The notes under the pieces: model-generated | Databases searched by the model: none | Seen by the model: only the letters and a program-made list of their open reading frames with translations | What the model was told of the DNA's origin: nothing | Program-made: the position numbers and the translations under genes | Assembly (NCBI GenBank): GCA_964409645.1 | Contig: CAYPEK010000005.1 | Coordinates: 1 to 64,000, forward strand | Source of the DNA: CAYPEK01 sp964409645 | GTDB taxonomy: Bacteria > UBP15 > UBA6099 | Length of the DNA stretch: 64,000 nt | Reading direction: 5' to 3' | Part shown: positions 1 to 9,258 of the stretch, one piece after another | Layout: every line of letters begins with the position of its first letter | How positions within the stretch are numbered: position 1 is the stretch's first letter

Positions 1-2896
1 TTCAACTCCGCAATATACCGTTGTGGTACATCCATATACCATAACCGGTCTCGTCACCGGGACTACATATAAATTCTCAGTGCGCGCGCGAGACAACGCG
101 TCGCCCCCCAACACAGACACCAACACTATTGTGGCAACGGTAACCCCGACGGACAGCGTGCCGCCCACTTTCTCCGGAATAGACGATGCCGTGGAAACGG
201 GAACAACGGGAGAAGCGAAACTGACGTGGCTGGCTGCCACAGACCCGAGCACGCCTATAACTTACAGGATCTATTATTCCACTTCCTCGAATTCGAACAC
301 GATCATTTCAGGCGGGGTTAAGGCCACCTCCACAGGCACGGAAATCACTGTATCGGGATTGTCGATAAACAACTCATATTACTTTATCGTGAGAGCGCGG
401 GACAGCTACGGAAACGAAGACACAAACACGGTGATAGCGTCGTTGCCGATCGTGGACCACGATCCTCCGGTGTTCGCCGGGCTTGGCTCCGCCACCGATC
501 TCAAAACCAGCGGCTCCGTCGCGCTTTCATGGAGTGCGGCAACTGATCAGACACCACCGATCTGGTACAACATTTACTATACGTCAGGTGCAACATTAAC
601 TCTCTACAGCACTGTTAAAACCTCGACGATGGGCACATCGCTGACGATCACAGGCCTCACAAACGATACCCGTTATGCGTTCGCCGTCCGCGCAAAGGAT
701 TCCTCTTACTACCAGAACTTGGACGACAACGACGTAATTTTGTTCGCCACGCCCACCGACCAGACGAAACCCACATGGTCCGGTGCGACATCGATGGCGA
801 ATTCGACAAAAGGCAACGAACTGACCGTGACGTGGAGCGCGGCGACGGACAGCTCCACCCCGATCTACTACAACATCTACCTCGCCACTACTTCACACGG
901 GCAGGACTTCTCATCGCCCACCTACAGCGTCACGGCCACATACACATACCACATCACGGGCCTCACGAATGGAACGACATATTACGCGATCGTGACCGCG
1001 CGAGACTCAAGCTATTACAAGAACGAAACAAGCACATCCACCACAGAACTTTCGGCAACACCGAGCGACACCTCGGCGCCGACATTCGGAGGTGCTTCCA
1101 CGGTTTCGCTCTACTCGGAAGACGGAAAAGTTCTTCTCGAATGGGGCAACGCTTACGACCGGTCTCCGCCGATCTACTACAACGTATATCAGCGTTTCAC
1201 CGGTTCATATCCGGCGACACCGACATACACACTCACCGCGACAAACTCGTTGATCGTTTCCGGTCTAAAGGACAACCAGTACGTGTTCTTCCGAGTCAGG
1301 GCAAAAGACAGTGCGGACTCACCCAACGAGGACACGAATACAGTCGAAAAAAGCATCAGATTCGACGATTTGGTGGGCCCGGCCGAACCCACTAACATAA
1401 CAGCGGTAGCCGGCGACGCCTCCTCGACGGAAGGCGATGAATACATCACAATCTCGTGGACGCCGCCGACTCTAAACATCGACGACTCGGCTCTGGTGGA
1501 CCTCAACGGTTATAGAATACTCCGAGGAACCTACGCCGGCGCTTACGACGACCTAGGCACGGCAGGCGCGACTGCAACTTCATACGTCGATGACACCGTC
1601 ATCGCCGGTATCAGATATTACTACGTCGTGGTGGCGAAAGACGACGCTTCCCCCGCGAACGAAAGCCCGTTGTCGGCCGAAGTATCCGCGATAGCGCTGA
1701 ACGCCGACGATGCTATTCCGCAGCCGCCCGACAACTTAAGGGCCGTCGGCAGCGACGGGCAAGTGCTGCTGAGCTGGGTCAGACCCGAACTTAACGAGGA
1801 CGACACCCCCATAACAGACCTTCAGGGATACCTCATCTATCGCTCAGAAACACAGGGCGCGAACTACGGACTTCTCACGCAAAATATACTCGCGCCGGAA
1901 ACACTGCAATACACCGATACAAACGTGACCAACGACCACACGTATTATTACGTCATTACTTCGCTGGACAGTTCGACTCCGGCAAATGAGAGCGAACTGT
2001 CAACCGAGGCTTCAGCAACGCCGGGAGTTGCGCCCGACTATCCGCCGAATCCGCCTTCAAACCTCAGCGTAATAACCAGCAGCACCTCGAACTTCCTGAG
2101 CTGGTCCGCTCCGACAAAAAACACCGACGGCTCCTCGATCTCGGATCTCGCCGGTTACAACGTGTATCGATCACAGGACTGCGGCACGTCGGGAGAAACG
2201 AAGCTCAATTCAAGTCTTGTCACGGCGCCGACCTACACGGACTCCCCGATCACGGCGGGAATTCAGTATTCTTATTACGTGACCGCGGTTGACACCGCTG
2301 GAAATGAGAGCGCGAGCTCATCGGCCGCCGTGTCCACCTACGGCACAAAAGGCGTGTCGGGCACGATCCTGTACAGGGACATGTCCACCAAGGATTCGAA
2401 CGGGTACGCTCTCGTCGGCCTCGCCTGCCGCCAGATGCAGCTCGTCAACAGCGCCAACGAAGTTGTCGCATCCGGATATACATCAAACAACGGCGCTTTC
2501 AAAATCGTTTACGAAACAGCTTCCTCATCCGATATTTATTCGATCCGCCTCGTAGTCAACCACGGCGACGGCTTCCCGTACACCTTCATGTCGAACAACA
2601 CGGGATACCTGACGGTTCTCACCAGCGTAACGATTTCGACCGGATTCACCACACTGAAATCAATATATCCCGTGGGCAAAGGACCTGCGGTGGGCAATGT
2701 TAACTGCGACGGCGACATCAACCTCACGGACATACTTTCGATGAAGAGCTCCTACGGTTCGACATCCACTGACGACAACTACAAAGTCAACGCCGACATA
2801 AACGGCGACGGCCGGGTAAACCTCAACGACATACTCACGATGAAAGGTTATTACGGGTTGAAAGCCGACGTAATCACGCCGAGCCCATGCCAATAA
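1..2896 (+). CDS. Secreted fibronectin type III / dockerin protein (5' partial)
   Basis: The reading frame is open at the left edge (first full codon at base 2), so the start lies outside the window. Seen: one partial and about seven full fibronectin III modules of 85-100 residues, each with tyrosine-rich strands such as YYNIY and a closing TGLTNGTTY-like turn. A small beta domain follows (about residues 780-880), resembling a CNA-B or carboxypeptidase-regulatory fold. The last 65 residues form a type I dockerin with two calcium-loop repeats, NCDGDINLTD and NINGDGRVNLND-like (the second reads DINGDGRVNLND). Dockerins bind cohesins, so the protein is probably exported and assembled on a surface complex or acts as an adhesin. 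Any catalytic domain would lie upstream of the window. The gene ends 26 bases before cheW. Domain identity is strong; substrate and partner are unknown. Confidence 0.85.
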   Translation, partial: STPQYTVVVHPYTITGLVTGTTYKFSVRARDNASPPNTDTNTIVATVTPTDSVPPTFSGIDDAVETGTTGEAKLTWLAATDPSTPITYRIYYSTSSNSNTIISGGVKATSTGTEITVSGLSINNSYYFIVRARDSYGNEDTNTVIASLPIVDHDPPVFAGLGSATDLKTSGSVALSWSAATDQTPPIWYNIYYTSGATLTLYSTVKTSTMGTSLTITGLTNDTRYAFAVRAKDSSYYQNLDDNDVILFATPTDQTKPTWSGATSMANSTKGNELTVTWSAATDSSTPIYYNIYLATTSHGQDFSSPTYSVTATYTYHITGLTNGTTYYAIVTARDSSYYKNETSTSTTELSATPSDTSAPTFGGASTVSLYSEDGKVLLEWGNAYDRSPPIYYNVYQRFTGSYPATPTYTLTATNSLIVSGLKDNQYVFFRVRAKDSADSPNEDTNTVEKSIRFDDLVGPAEPTNITAVAGDASSTEGDEYITISWTPPTLNIDDSALVDLNGYRILRGTYAGAYDDLGTAGATATSYVDDTVIAGIRYYYVVVAKDDASPANESPLSAEVSAIALNADDAIPQPPDNLRAVGSDGQVLLSWVRPELNEDDTPITDLQGYLIYRSETQGANYGLLTQNILAPETLQYTDTNVTNDHTYYYVITSLDSSTPANESELSTEASATPGVAPDYPPNPPSNLSVITSSTSNFLSWSAPTKNTDGSSISDLAGYNVYRSQDCGTSGETKLNSSLVTAPTYTDSPITAGIQYSYYVTAVDTAGNESASSSAAVSTYGTKGVSGTILYRDMSTKDSNGYALVGLACRQMQLVNSANEVVASGYTSNNGAFKIVYETASSSDIYSIRLVVNHGDGFPYTFMSNNTGYLTVLTSVTISTGFTTLKSIYPVGKGPAVGNVNCDGDINLTDILSMKSSYGSTSTDDNYKVNADINGDGRVNLNDILTMKGYYGLKADVITPSPCQ

Positions 2897-2922
2897 TACC
2901 GGCGCGGCCCGCATAAAACAAG

Positions 2923-3432
2923 ATGAGCAAAACCGACACAATAAATAAAATATCGAGTGCGCTTCAGCTTGTCAGTTTCAGCCTTGAAAAAGAAATCTAC
3001 GCGATTGACGTGATGAAAGTTTGCGGAGTCGAGCGCATGATGTCCATAACCTCGATCCCCGGAATGCCCGAATTCATAGACGGCGTCATCAACCTGCGGA
3101 ACGTACGCAATCTCAAATCAAACTCAATCGTACCGGTGGTGGACCTGCGCAAAAGATTTTCACTCCCCGCCCGCGAACCCGACAAACAGACCCGCATCAT
3201 CCTCGTCGAGCTCGATTCCAACCTCGTCATCGGCATCATGGTTGACTCCGTCGAAGAAGTATTCCAGATAGACCAGAACATGCTCGATGCCGTACCGCGG
3301 TTCGGCCGCCGCGCCGTCGATAACCGCTACATCAGAGGCGTCACCCAGAAAGGTGACAAGCTCATCATCATCATGGACATCGAAAAAGTGTTCACGGAAG
3401 AAGAAACACAAAATATGATGCGCCTCATGTAA
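2923..3432 (+). CDS. cheW: CheW-like chemotaxis coupling protein
   Basis: The protein has 169 residues, a normal length for a single CheW domain, which links chemoreceptors to the CheA kinase in the cytoplasm. Visible family features are the opening LVSFSLEKEIYAIDV, the PGMPEFIDGVINLR strand, IVPVVDLRKRF, and the closing DKLIIIMDIEKVF. Between VINLR and IVPVVDLR there is an extra stretch, NVRNLKSNS, where typical CheW proteins have only a short RG turn; this lengthens a loop near the expected receptor/CheA interface. No cheA, receptor or other che gene is in the window. It lies 26 bases after the dockerin gene and could be co-transcribed, though the upstream Shine-Dalgarno is weak. The family call is firm; its partners are unknown. 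Confidence 0.9.
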   Translation: MSKTDTINKISSALQLVSFSLEKEIYAIDVMKVCGVERMMSITSIPGMPEFIDGVINLRNVRNLKSNSIVPVVDLRKRFSLPAREPDKQTRIILVELDSNLVIGIMVDSVEEVFQIDQNMLDAVPRFGRRAVDNRYIRGVTQKGDKLIIIMDIEKVFTEEETQNMMRLM

Positions 3433-3611
3433 TATTGCCTGTTTTTTTCACATAGCAACAAAACCGCAAAAGCATCCGATACCCTTTCATAGTTTCAGAG
3501 CCATCAACCGGCCCACGTTTTTGCCGCTCACATTTTTTCGCCCCGTTATGCATGTTGCACGGCGTTGTTATATAATTTTCCCGTTCGGAGAAAAACGGCG
3601 CGGAGACCATA

Positions 3612-4715
3612 ATGCGCGGAAAAATTATAGGAAAAATCATCACGGCGGCGGCCATCGCCATGTCATTCGCCGCGCCACGCGCTTACGCGGATCAATCTCT
3701 CGCCGCCCTCCTCTCCTCCACGACATCGACCATCTCCGCGGGCGAACCGGTCTATGTCAGTTACGAAGTTGAGAACCAGAGCTCGAAACCGGTGCGGCTG
3801 CCCGCCCACTTCTTCGGCCCGCTGTCATCCGACGGCAGCGGCATGTTCTTCAACATCGTCGGAGATGACAACAAACCGATCGACTCGTCATGCGCCGCGC
3901 CAGCGGTCGAATATCCGGACGCCACAATCGTTATCCAGCCCGGCGAATTCCACGGACGCAAAACCTTCAACCTTTCCGAATGCTATAAATTCCTCGATCC
4001 CGGTGAGTACACAATCGCCGCACAGTTCTCGTCACGCGCGAAGAACCCGGACGTATGGCACGGCATACTCACCACTAACAGCGTGAAAATTAAAGTGCGC
4101 GAAAGCGACGCCCGCAAGCGCGCCAAGATCGCTGACGCGCTCATCGCACAGTGGCTCACCAACTACGACTACACAACCGCCGCCGCATACAAACAGAAAA
4201 TACTCAGCCTCGACACGCCCGCCGCCATCCCAGTCGCCGCCGCTCTTAAGCGGGAACGCAGGTTGCTCCCCGTCAACGACCTGCTCGACCTGCTCGGCGG
4301 CTTCGCTTGCGTCGAGTCCGCCGATGCGCTCATCGGTTTCGTCACCAATACGGATTCGTACTCGTTCGTTTCGAACATGCCGGAAGGCTTCTCCTCCTCG
4401 AGCATCATTCGTGAGACCGCATTCCGATCGCTTGAAAAAATCTTCGCAAAATCGTTCAACGACGAAGACGGCGACGTTACGAAGCAGTGGACAGACTGGG
4501 TCGCCAAACACCGCGCGCAACTTCCGCCGGCGATTCCCGCCGATTTCGACACCGCGTCGCCGGGCAAAACCGCCGTGCCGCCCATCGCCACGCCGAAAAA
4601 GCAGACTTCCGCCCAAACGGAAACTTACCCTCTCATCCCCGAACCGAAAGAAGAAAAAACAACATCCTCCGGCGGCCGCATAACCAAACCCAAAAATGGC
4701 GGCAAGATCAAATGA
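3612..4715 (+). CDS. Secreted hypothetical protein, Ig-like plus helical domain
   Basis: I do not recognise a named family. The first 26 residues form a clear signal peptide ending in AYA before DQSLAAL. Residues about 30-160 look like an immunoglobulin-type beta sandwich (SAGEPVYVSYEVENQSSKPV, then LDPGEYTIAAQF), similar in style to domains found at the start of secreted regulatory or inhibitor-like proteins. Residues about 165-300 are helical and could form HEAT-like repeats. The tail from 310 is rich in Pro, Lys and Thr and is probably disordered. GGAG at 3602 precedes the ATG by six bases. The 179 bases upstream hold a TATAAT at 3571 with no convincing -35. The protein is probably periplasmic or surface exposed. 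Confidence 0.7.
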   Translation: MRGKIIGKIITAAAIAMSFAAPRAYADQSLAALLSSTTSTISAGEPVYVSYEVENQSSKPVRLPAHFFGPLSSDGSGMFFNIVGDDNKPIDSSCAAPAVEYPDATIVIQPGEFHGRKTFNLSECYKFLDPGEYTIAAQFSSRAKNPDVWHGILTTNSVKIKVRESDARKRAKIADALIAQWLTNYDYTTAAAYKQKILSLDTPAAIPVAAALKRERRLLPVNDLLDLLGGFACVESADALIGFVTNTDSYSFVSNMPEGFSSSSIIRETAFRSLEKIFAKSFNDEDGDVTKQWTDWVAKHRAQLPPAIPADFDTASPGKTAVPPIATPKKQTSAQTETYPLIPEPKEEKTTSSGGRITKPKNGGKIK

Positions 4716-4824
4716 AACGGCCTTCGGATAATCTCAAGAAGCATCCTTAAAAAAGACTCACCCCAAAGCATGAAGTTCACAAAAGTTGAATTTCATGTGT
4801 AACTGATTTCCGATAAAAAACAAC

Positions 4825-5652
4825 TCACGCGGGGCGCGTTTTTCCGTACATTATGTCGTTGTAGTCGAGTTCGTTGATGTGAGATATTTCGATCATCCGG
4901 CGCATTGTGTCGCTATCGTATTGTTTGAAAGTGGAACGTATGTTTTCGAGCGCCGCCTTGCCGTATTCGATCGCGTCGATGTCCTGCCCGTGTTCCGTTT
5001 CGAGCCCGGCGGCCGTGCGCGATTTATCCTTGTGGATCAGCGACGCCTGAACCTCGTCCATGATGTTCCATGCCGCGTCCATTATTGTCATGTTGCGGCC
5101 CGCCTTCATCACGCTGTTGGAAAGCCCGATCATGTGCCTCGCTTTTTCGTACGGCACCATCACGTACGCCTTCCGGTAGTCTTCCGGGTCGAGCTTGTAC
5201 GTTCCGTTGATTTTTCGGCCGCTCTCCTCAGCCATTCGCGCGAGGTTCTCCACCATCTTGTCCTCCATCCGCATCGAATGGTTGAACGCGAGCACCGAGT
5301 TGAGTCCGACTTTCATTGCGTATGGAAAAAGCGTTGCGTAACGGAGCATGATCGACGGGATGGCCGGGATGATGTGCGCGAGCTTGCGCGGGTTTTTCAG
5401 CATTTTAACGAGAGATTCGAAGCTGCGGTCGCGCGTCTCTCTAAGTTCGAGTTCCGGATAGACCGTGCTGAGAAACAGCGCCTCGAAATTGTCGATATGC
5501 TCCTGCGTGAGTCCTTCGAGCAGCTGTCGTTTGGCAATTTCCGGGATGCCGCTCAGATGCTCCATCCGGTAGCGTTTGTGTATTTCCCTGTGGAAGTATT
5601 TAACAACCTCCCGGCGGATCAGATGTTCCTCCGGGGATTCCTGTTTCGTCAT
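4825..5652 (-). CDS. Hypothetical protein, alpha-helical
   Basis: The 275-residue protein is not recognised. It is strongly charged and helical, with no signal peptide and no clear membrane segment; the stretch LAHIIPAIPSIMLRYATLFPYAMKVGL (about residues 92-118) is the most hydrophobic part and might sit on a membrane surface. Methionine, arginine and glutamate are abundant. Codon use matches its neighbours, which supports a real gene. It converges on the preceding gene with 109 bases between stops and diverges from the next gene across about 227 AT-rich bases that should hold both promoters. The start has MTKQESPEEHLIRR and no upstream in-frame alternative of better quality. Function unknown. 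Confidence 0.65.
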   Translation of the reverse strand: MTKQESPEEHLIRREVVKYFHREIHKRYRMEHLSGIPEIAKRQLLEGLTQEHIDNFEALFLSTVYPELELRETRDRSFESLVKMLKNPRKLAHIIPAIPSIMLRYATLFPYAMKVGLNSVLAFNHSMRMEDKMVENLARMAEESGRKINGTYKLDPEDYRKAYVMVPYEKARHMIGLSNSVMKAGRNMTIMDAAWNIMDEVQASLIHKDKSRTAAGLETEHGQDIDAIEYGKAALENIRSTFKQYDSDTMRRMIEISHINELDYNDIMYGKTRPA

Positions 5653-5879
5653 TTCGCGCCGTCCGTGCCACGGCAGCAGATGCCTTCCCGTCGCCGCAAA
5701 ACCCTCTGCCGGTCCGCTCTATTATAGTGTCGGCTCCTTTACCTTTCAATTAAAAAAGTACAGAACAGCCTCCCGGAAATATTTTTATTTGCGGCTTGTT
5801 TGTTCTTTCAATCTTCTGTCCTGTTTATTATACTTAATCAATATTTCGGATGATGCCCGAAAAAAATGGAGGCCAGAAA

Positions 5880-6365
5880 ATGAAGAAGATGATTATTCGG
5901 ATGGTACTTATTGTTGCGATATGTGCGACATTCTTCACACGCAACGCATTCGCCGAGGTCAGCGACGAAACAGCATCCACTCTTCTGATTTCAACCGAGC
6001 TGCTGATGATCTCTCAGGCGAATCTTGCAATCCTCTCCCTCAGTTTGACGGAAGGCAACATGGAGCACAATTACACAACCGTCGAGGAAGACCGCGAAAA
6101 TCTCGGCACCATCATTTCCAGCCTCGACCTCGCGGGCGAAACAATCAAAGCCCTGCTCAAATCGAACGAAATTCAGGATAACGATATCGAATTAATCAGA
6201 TTAATGGACCGAACCAATGAAAGTTTGAAGAAAGCAACCAACGAACTTATCGCTTACTGCGACGACCAGAAAGACATCCACTTCTCCAACTTCGCTGACG
6301 ACATGGACGATGTTGTGAAGTACCTCGACAAAGCAGGTAAAATTCTGGATCAAGCAGCAGAGTAA
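5880..6365 (+). CDS. Small exported helical protein, unknown function
   Basis: I chose the ATG at 5880 because GGAGG at 5868-5872 sits seven bases before it and because the protein then begins with a proper signal peptide, MKKMIIRMVLIVAICATFF, with likely cleavage after AFA. Mature length is about 135 residues. The mature part is acidic and almost wholly helical (for example LLISTELLMISQANLAILSL and DDMDDVVKYLDKAGKILDQ), suggesting a small periplasmic helical bundle. There are no cysteines in the mature part and no recognisable catalytic motif. It stands alone between divergent and convergent neighbours. Function unknown. Confidence 0.7.
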   Translation: MKKMIIRMVLIVAICATFFTRNAFAEVSDETASTLLISTELLMISQANLAILSLSLTEGNMEHNYTTVEEDRENLGTIISSLDLAGETIKALLKSNEIQDNDIELIRLMDRTNESLKKATNELIAYCDDQKDIHFSNFADDMDDVVKYLDKAGKILDQAAE

Positions 6366-6417
6366 GAAGATATAAAAACGTCTGCGCCGGGCCGGCCGCG
6401 GACGCCGGTTCGATTTG

Positions 6418-6888
6418 TCATTTCCGTGGCTCCGTCGCTTCCATCAAGACGGTCAGCCGCTTTTTGAACCCGAACTTTTCGTAAAATCCTATCGCTTCTT
6501 CATTCCCCTCGGCGACGGTGATGATCTTGGAGCCCACTCCGCCCTCACCCAGCCACGCCACCGACATTTTCACCAGCTCGCCGCCGATCCCGCGCCGCCG
6601 GTACGCCTCCTCAATGAACAGCGAGTCCAGCTCTCCGGCTTCATCGTGTATCGTGCTGACGCAGTAGCCCGCATGGACACCCGTCGCGGCGTCCCGCGCG
6701 AGAACGATTCTCAGTCTGACACCTTCCCGCGTGAATTTTCTCACACGTTTTTCAAACGTCAGGTCTGAATACCATTCCTTGAAGTTCACCGCGCGCTCCC
6801 GGTGATGCTCCATGAGCTTCACCCACAGCGGCCTCACGTCTTCGAGCAGCTCCACGCCTCCCGATATGAATTCGATGCCGTTAACCAT
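6418..6888 (-). CDS. GNAT-family N-acetyltransferase
   Basis: The 156-residue protein has the GNAT fold that transfers an acetyl group from acetyl-CoA to an amine. The acetyl-CoA pyrophosphate loop is visible as YRRRGIGGEL (about residues 91-100), preceded by the strand GELDSLFIEEAYR, and the C-terminal NEEAIGFYEKFGFKKR matches the usual FYxxxGF motif. Length is typical. It begins 18 bases after the stop of the two-domain esterase on the same strand, so the two are probably one transcript. The substrate cannot be inferred; protein, small-molecule or antibiotic amines are all possible. Confidence 0.9.
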   Translation of the reverse strand: MVNGIEFISGGVELLEDVRPLWVKLMEHHRERAVNFKEWYSDLTFEKRVRKFTREGVRLRIVLARDAATGVHAGYCVSTIHDEAGELDSLFIEEAYRRRGIGGELVKMSVAWLGEGGVGSKIITVAEGNEEAIGFYEKFGFKKRLTVLMEATEPRK

Positions 6889-6906
6889 TGAATGCCTCTT
6901 CCGATT

Positions 6907-9081
6907 CTATTTCGCCGTAAGCGCCCCCGCGATTGCAGCGTTTTTCTTTCCCGAGCCCGCGAAAATAAGCGACTCCGCGGCGCCCTCGAGCGAATACACC
7001 TGCTCCGGGAAGCCCTTGTACTTGTTTTTCTGTCCGGCTGGAGCGTCCGCAATAACTATCCGCCTCGGCGCGACAGCCGCCATCAGTTGCGGTATGTCAA
7101 ATTCCTTCAACACGCCGGGGACAAACGCGCTCTGCGGCAGATCACCGGTCGTGGACGCGAGAGCCCCTGACGCTCCCGCGGGCGACGGCGGCATATTTGA
7201 CGCGAACGTCTCCTTGTACGACAACTGCGAACCGTCCATCGCCACCGCCGATATCCGATCGTCGAGCGCAGCCGCGTACAGGCACAGCCAGCCGTCCTCG
7301 CCCTTCCCGTAGCAGCCGACGCTCTTCACACCGAGGTTCGGTCTCGACGTAAGATAATCCACCGATCTTATTATGTCACGCACCCGGCCGCCGAACACCG
7401 GCTCGCCTAGCATTATGCTGTCCGTCACGATCATGCGCTCGCGGTCCGAACTCACGAACGTCTCGCCGTACCCGCGCAGGTCCGGCAGGAACAGCGCCGC
7501 GCCTTTCGCAAGCAGCGCTTTGCCAACCAACGACCCGAAAGAGGCCTTCTTCCCGGCGCGCGACACCACAATCACCACCGGGCCGCCGAACTGCGCGCTG
7601 CTCACAGCCGCGTTCGCTGGCATGACGGTCACTGCGGGCACCGGAATTCCTTCGCTCCAAAGAACCTGCTTCGCGCAGAAATAACCTTCGCCGCACGCTG
7701 TCGCGCCGCGCTCCTCAAACTTCACTGGAGAAGTCTCCGGCGCTGCTCCGAAAACGTCTATTATGCTTTTGCGCAACTGTTTTTTTGTGCTTTCCCACTC
7801 CGCAGGCGTTCCAGCCGGAAACGTCTTCTCCGGCAGGTTTTCCGCCCAGCGCGCGCCGAGCGTCTTCAAAGTGAGCGTCTTTTTCGTATATTCGTCCGTC
7901 TTGAAGGCGAGAATTGCCGGGTCTTTAGGATCCAGTATCTTATGCTCCGGTTCTTTGATCTTGTCACGCTCCTCGGAGCCCCGCAACCAATGCGACATCC
8001 AAACGTACATCGACTCTCTCATCTGCTGAAAATAACCGTGTTGCGTGGAAACCTTGACGAACCTGAAGTCATCCGGCACGCCTAAAGCTTTGTAAATCCC
8101 CGCGATGGTTTTCGCTGTTTTTTCCGCCCCTTTGATCGGGAATATCGGATCCATCACGCCGCTCACCGGCATCAGCGGTCGCGGCGCTATCAGGCAGCCG
8201 ATCGTCACCTCGGACGCATATTTAAATATGCCGGGAATGTGGTTGCAGATGCAGTGCGGGCCGCCCTCGCGCACCCATATTTCATAGTCGTTTAAAAAAA
8301 CCACCGGGACGGAAACAGCAATGCGCGGGTCCGCCGCCGCCGAGTAAAACGAGTTCTCGCCGCCGCCCGACGCGCCCGTGACTCCTATCCGTTTCGGGTC
8401 CACATCCGGCCGCGTCAGCAGATAGTCGAGCGCACGCATCGTATCCCACACCATCACGCCCTCGATGGCGTGGCCGGTCAGCAACAGATTGAAGCCCCAG
8501 TCGTGGCTGTTGCCGTCGATCAGCCGCTCCCCCTGCCCGACCGGATCGAACGTGATGGCAACGAACCCCATCTTCGCCAGCGAGATGCAGCGGTCCTGCA
8601 CCACAGGCTCGTTCTTTCCGTTCTCCCGCCAGTGGCCGACCGGGTTCAGCACCGCTGGCGCCGGGCCTGACAAGTTCTTCGGAACATACACGTTCGCCGA
8701 CACATACATACCGGGGAAATTTTCATATACAACATTCTCAATCGTATAGCCGTCCATTTCCGTCCGGCCCGTCACCACCACGTTCAGCGGCGCGTCGGGC
8801 GGCGGCGGATTGAGCCCGAGCGACGACAGCAACAGCGGCCTCGTCTCAGACTGAAGTTTTTTGAGTTCTTTTGCATCCCCGGGCGCTTTGTGTTCCTTCA
8901 TCAGCAACTCAACCCGGTCCGATAGCGCATTGAATACCGGCTCCGCGCTCCGCTCAGTCGGCGTCAGAACGTCGAAAGCGCCGCCCGCGTTTTCCTCCGT
9001 CGCGTACAGAGGCGCGAGCGTCACGAAAAAAATCATCAATGACGCAATCACCAGACAAATACATGTGAATATTTTTTTCAT
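6907..9081 (-). CDS. Exported two-domain alpha/beta hydrolase (acetylxylan esterase-like)
   Basis: I place the start at 9081 (MKKIFTCICLV) because GGAGG lies nine bases upstream and the protein then has a signal peptide; a longer reading frame adds 37 unlikely residues. The 724-residue protein holds two alpha/beta-hydrolase units. The first (about 85-420) has the acetylxylan-esterase-like nucleophile elbow GVTGASGGGE, with Ser near 238, and the PVGHWRENG and DPVGQGER segments of that group. The second (about 470-720) repeats the fold, but its elbow reads VGCYGKGEDG, with Gly where Ser is expected, so it is probably inactive. It likely removes acetyl groups from polysaccharide outside the cytoplasm. 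The GNAT gene follows on the same strand. Confidence 0.8.
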   Translation of the reverse strand: MKKIFTCICLVIASLMIFFVTLAPLYATEENAGGAFDVLTPTERSAEPVFNALSDRVELLMKEHKAPGDAKELKKLQSETRPLLLSSLGLNPPPPDAPLNVVVTGRTEMDGYTIENVVYENFPGMYVSANVYVPKNLSGPAPAVLNPVGHWRENGKNEPVVQDRCISLAKMGFVAITFDPVGQGERLIDGNSHDWGFNLLLTGHAIEGVMVWDTMRALDYLLTRPDVDPKRIGVTGASGGGENSFYSAAADPRIAVSVPVVFLNDYEIWVREGGPHCICNHIPGIFKYASEVTIGCLIAPRPLMPVSGVMDPIFPIKGAEKTAKTIAGIYKALGVPDDFRFVKVSTQHGYFQQMRESMYVWMSHWLRGSEERDKIKEPEHKILDPKDPAILAFKTDEYTKKTLTLKTLGARWAENLPEKTFPAGTPAEWESTKKQLRKSIIDVFGAAPETSPVKFEERGATACGEGYFCAKQVLWSEGIPVPAVTVMPANAAVSSAQFGGPVVIVVSRAGKKASFGSLVGKALLAKGAALFLPDLRGYGETFVSSDRERMIVTDSIMLGEPVFGGRVRDIIRSVDYLTSRPNLGVKSVGCYGKGEDGWLCLYAAALDDRISAVAMDGSQLSYKETFASNMPPSPAGASGALASTTGDLPQSAFVPGVLKEFDIPQLMAAVAPRRIVIADAPAGQKNKYKGFPEQVYSLEGAAESLIFAGSGKKNAAIAGALTAK

Positions 9082-9193
9082 CCGCCTCGGCCTCCGCCTA
9101 CCATCGCTAATCACTAAACCGTAGTTTACCATAATACACAAAATCGCGGTTTCGCGCCATGAGCACCGAAAACCCGTCACGCAACAACACAAA

Positions 9194-9222
9194 TTGATTT
9201 TGCTCCCTGTAAATGGTATAAA
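9194..9222 (+). promoter_or_regulatory. Candidate sigma-70 promoter for the hemerythrin fusion gene
   Basis: TTGATT (9194-9199) and TATAAA (9217-9222) are separated by 17 bases, in the divergent spacer between the esterase and the 868-residue fusion gene. A second -10-like TATAAT at 9227 lacks a well-placed -35. This is sequence resemblance only. Confidence 0.4.
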
Positions 9223-9258
9223 TCAATATAATATTATGGCGAATAATCGTTAGCAGGA

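Noticed and set aside
3571..3576. TATAAT upstream of the secreted protein gene as a promoter
   Set aside because: The only TTGCAC nearby is 10 bases away, too close for a -35 element.
4769..4797. Hairpin CATGAAGTTC...GAATTTCATG between convergent genes as a terminator
   Set aside because: It has a G-T pair and no T run on either side, so it is not convincing as an intrinsic terminator.
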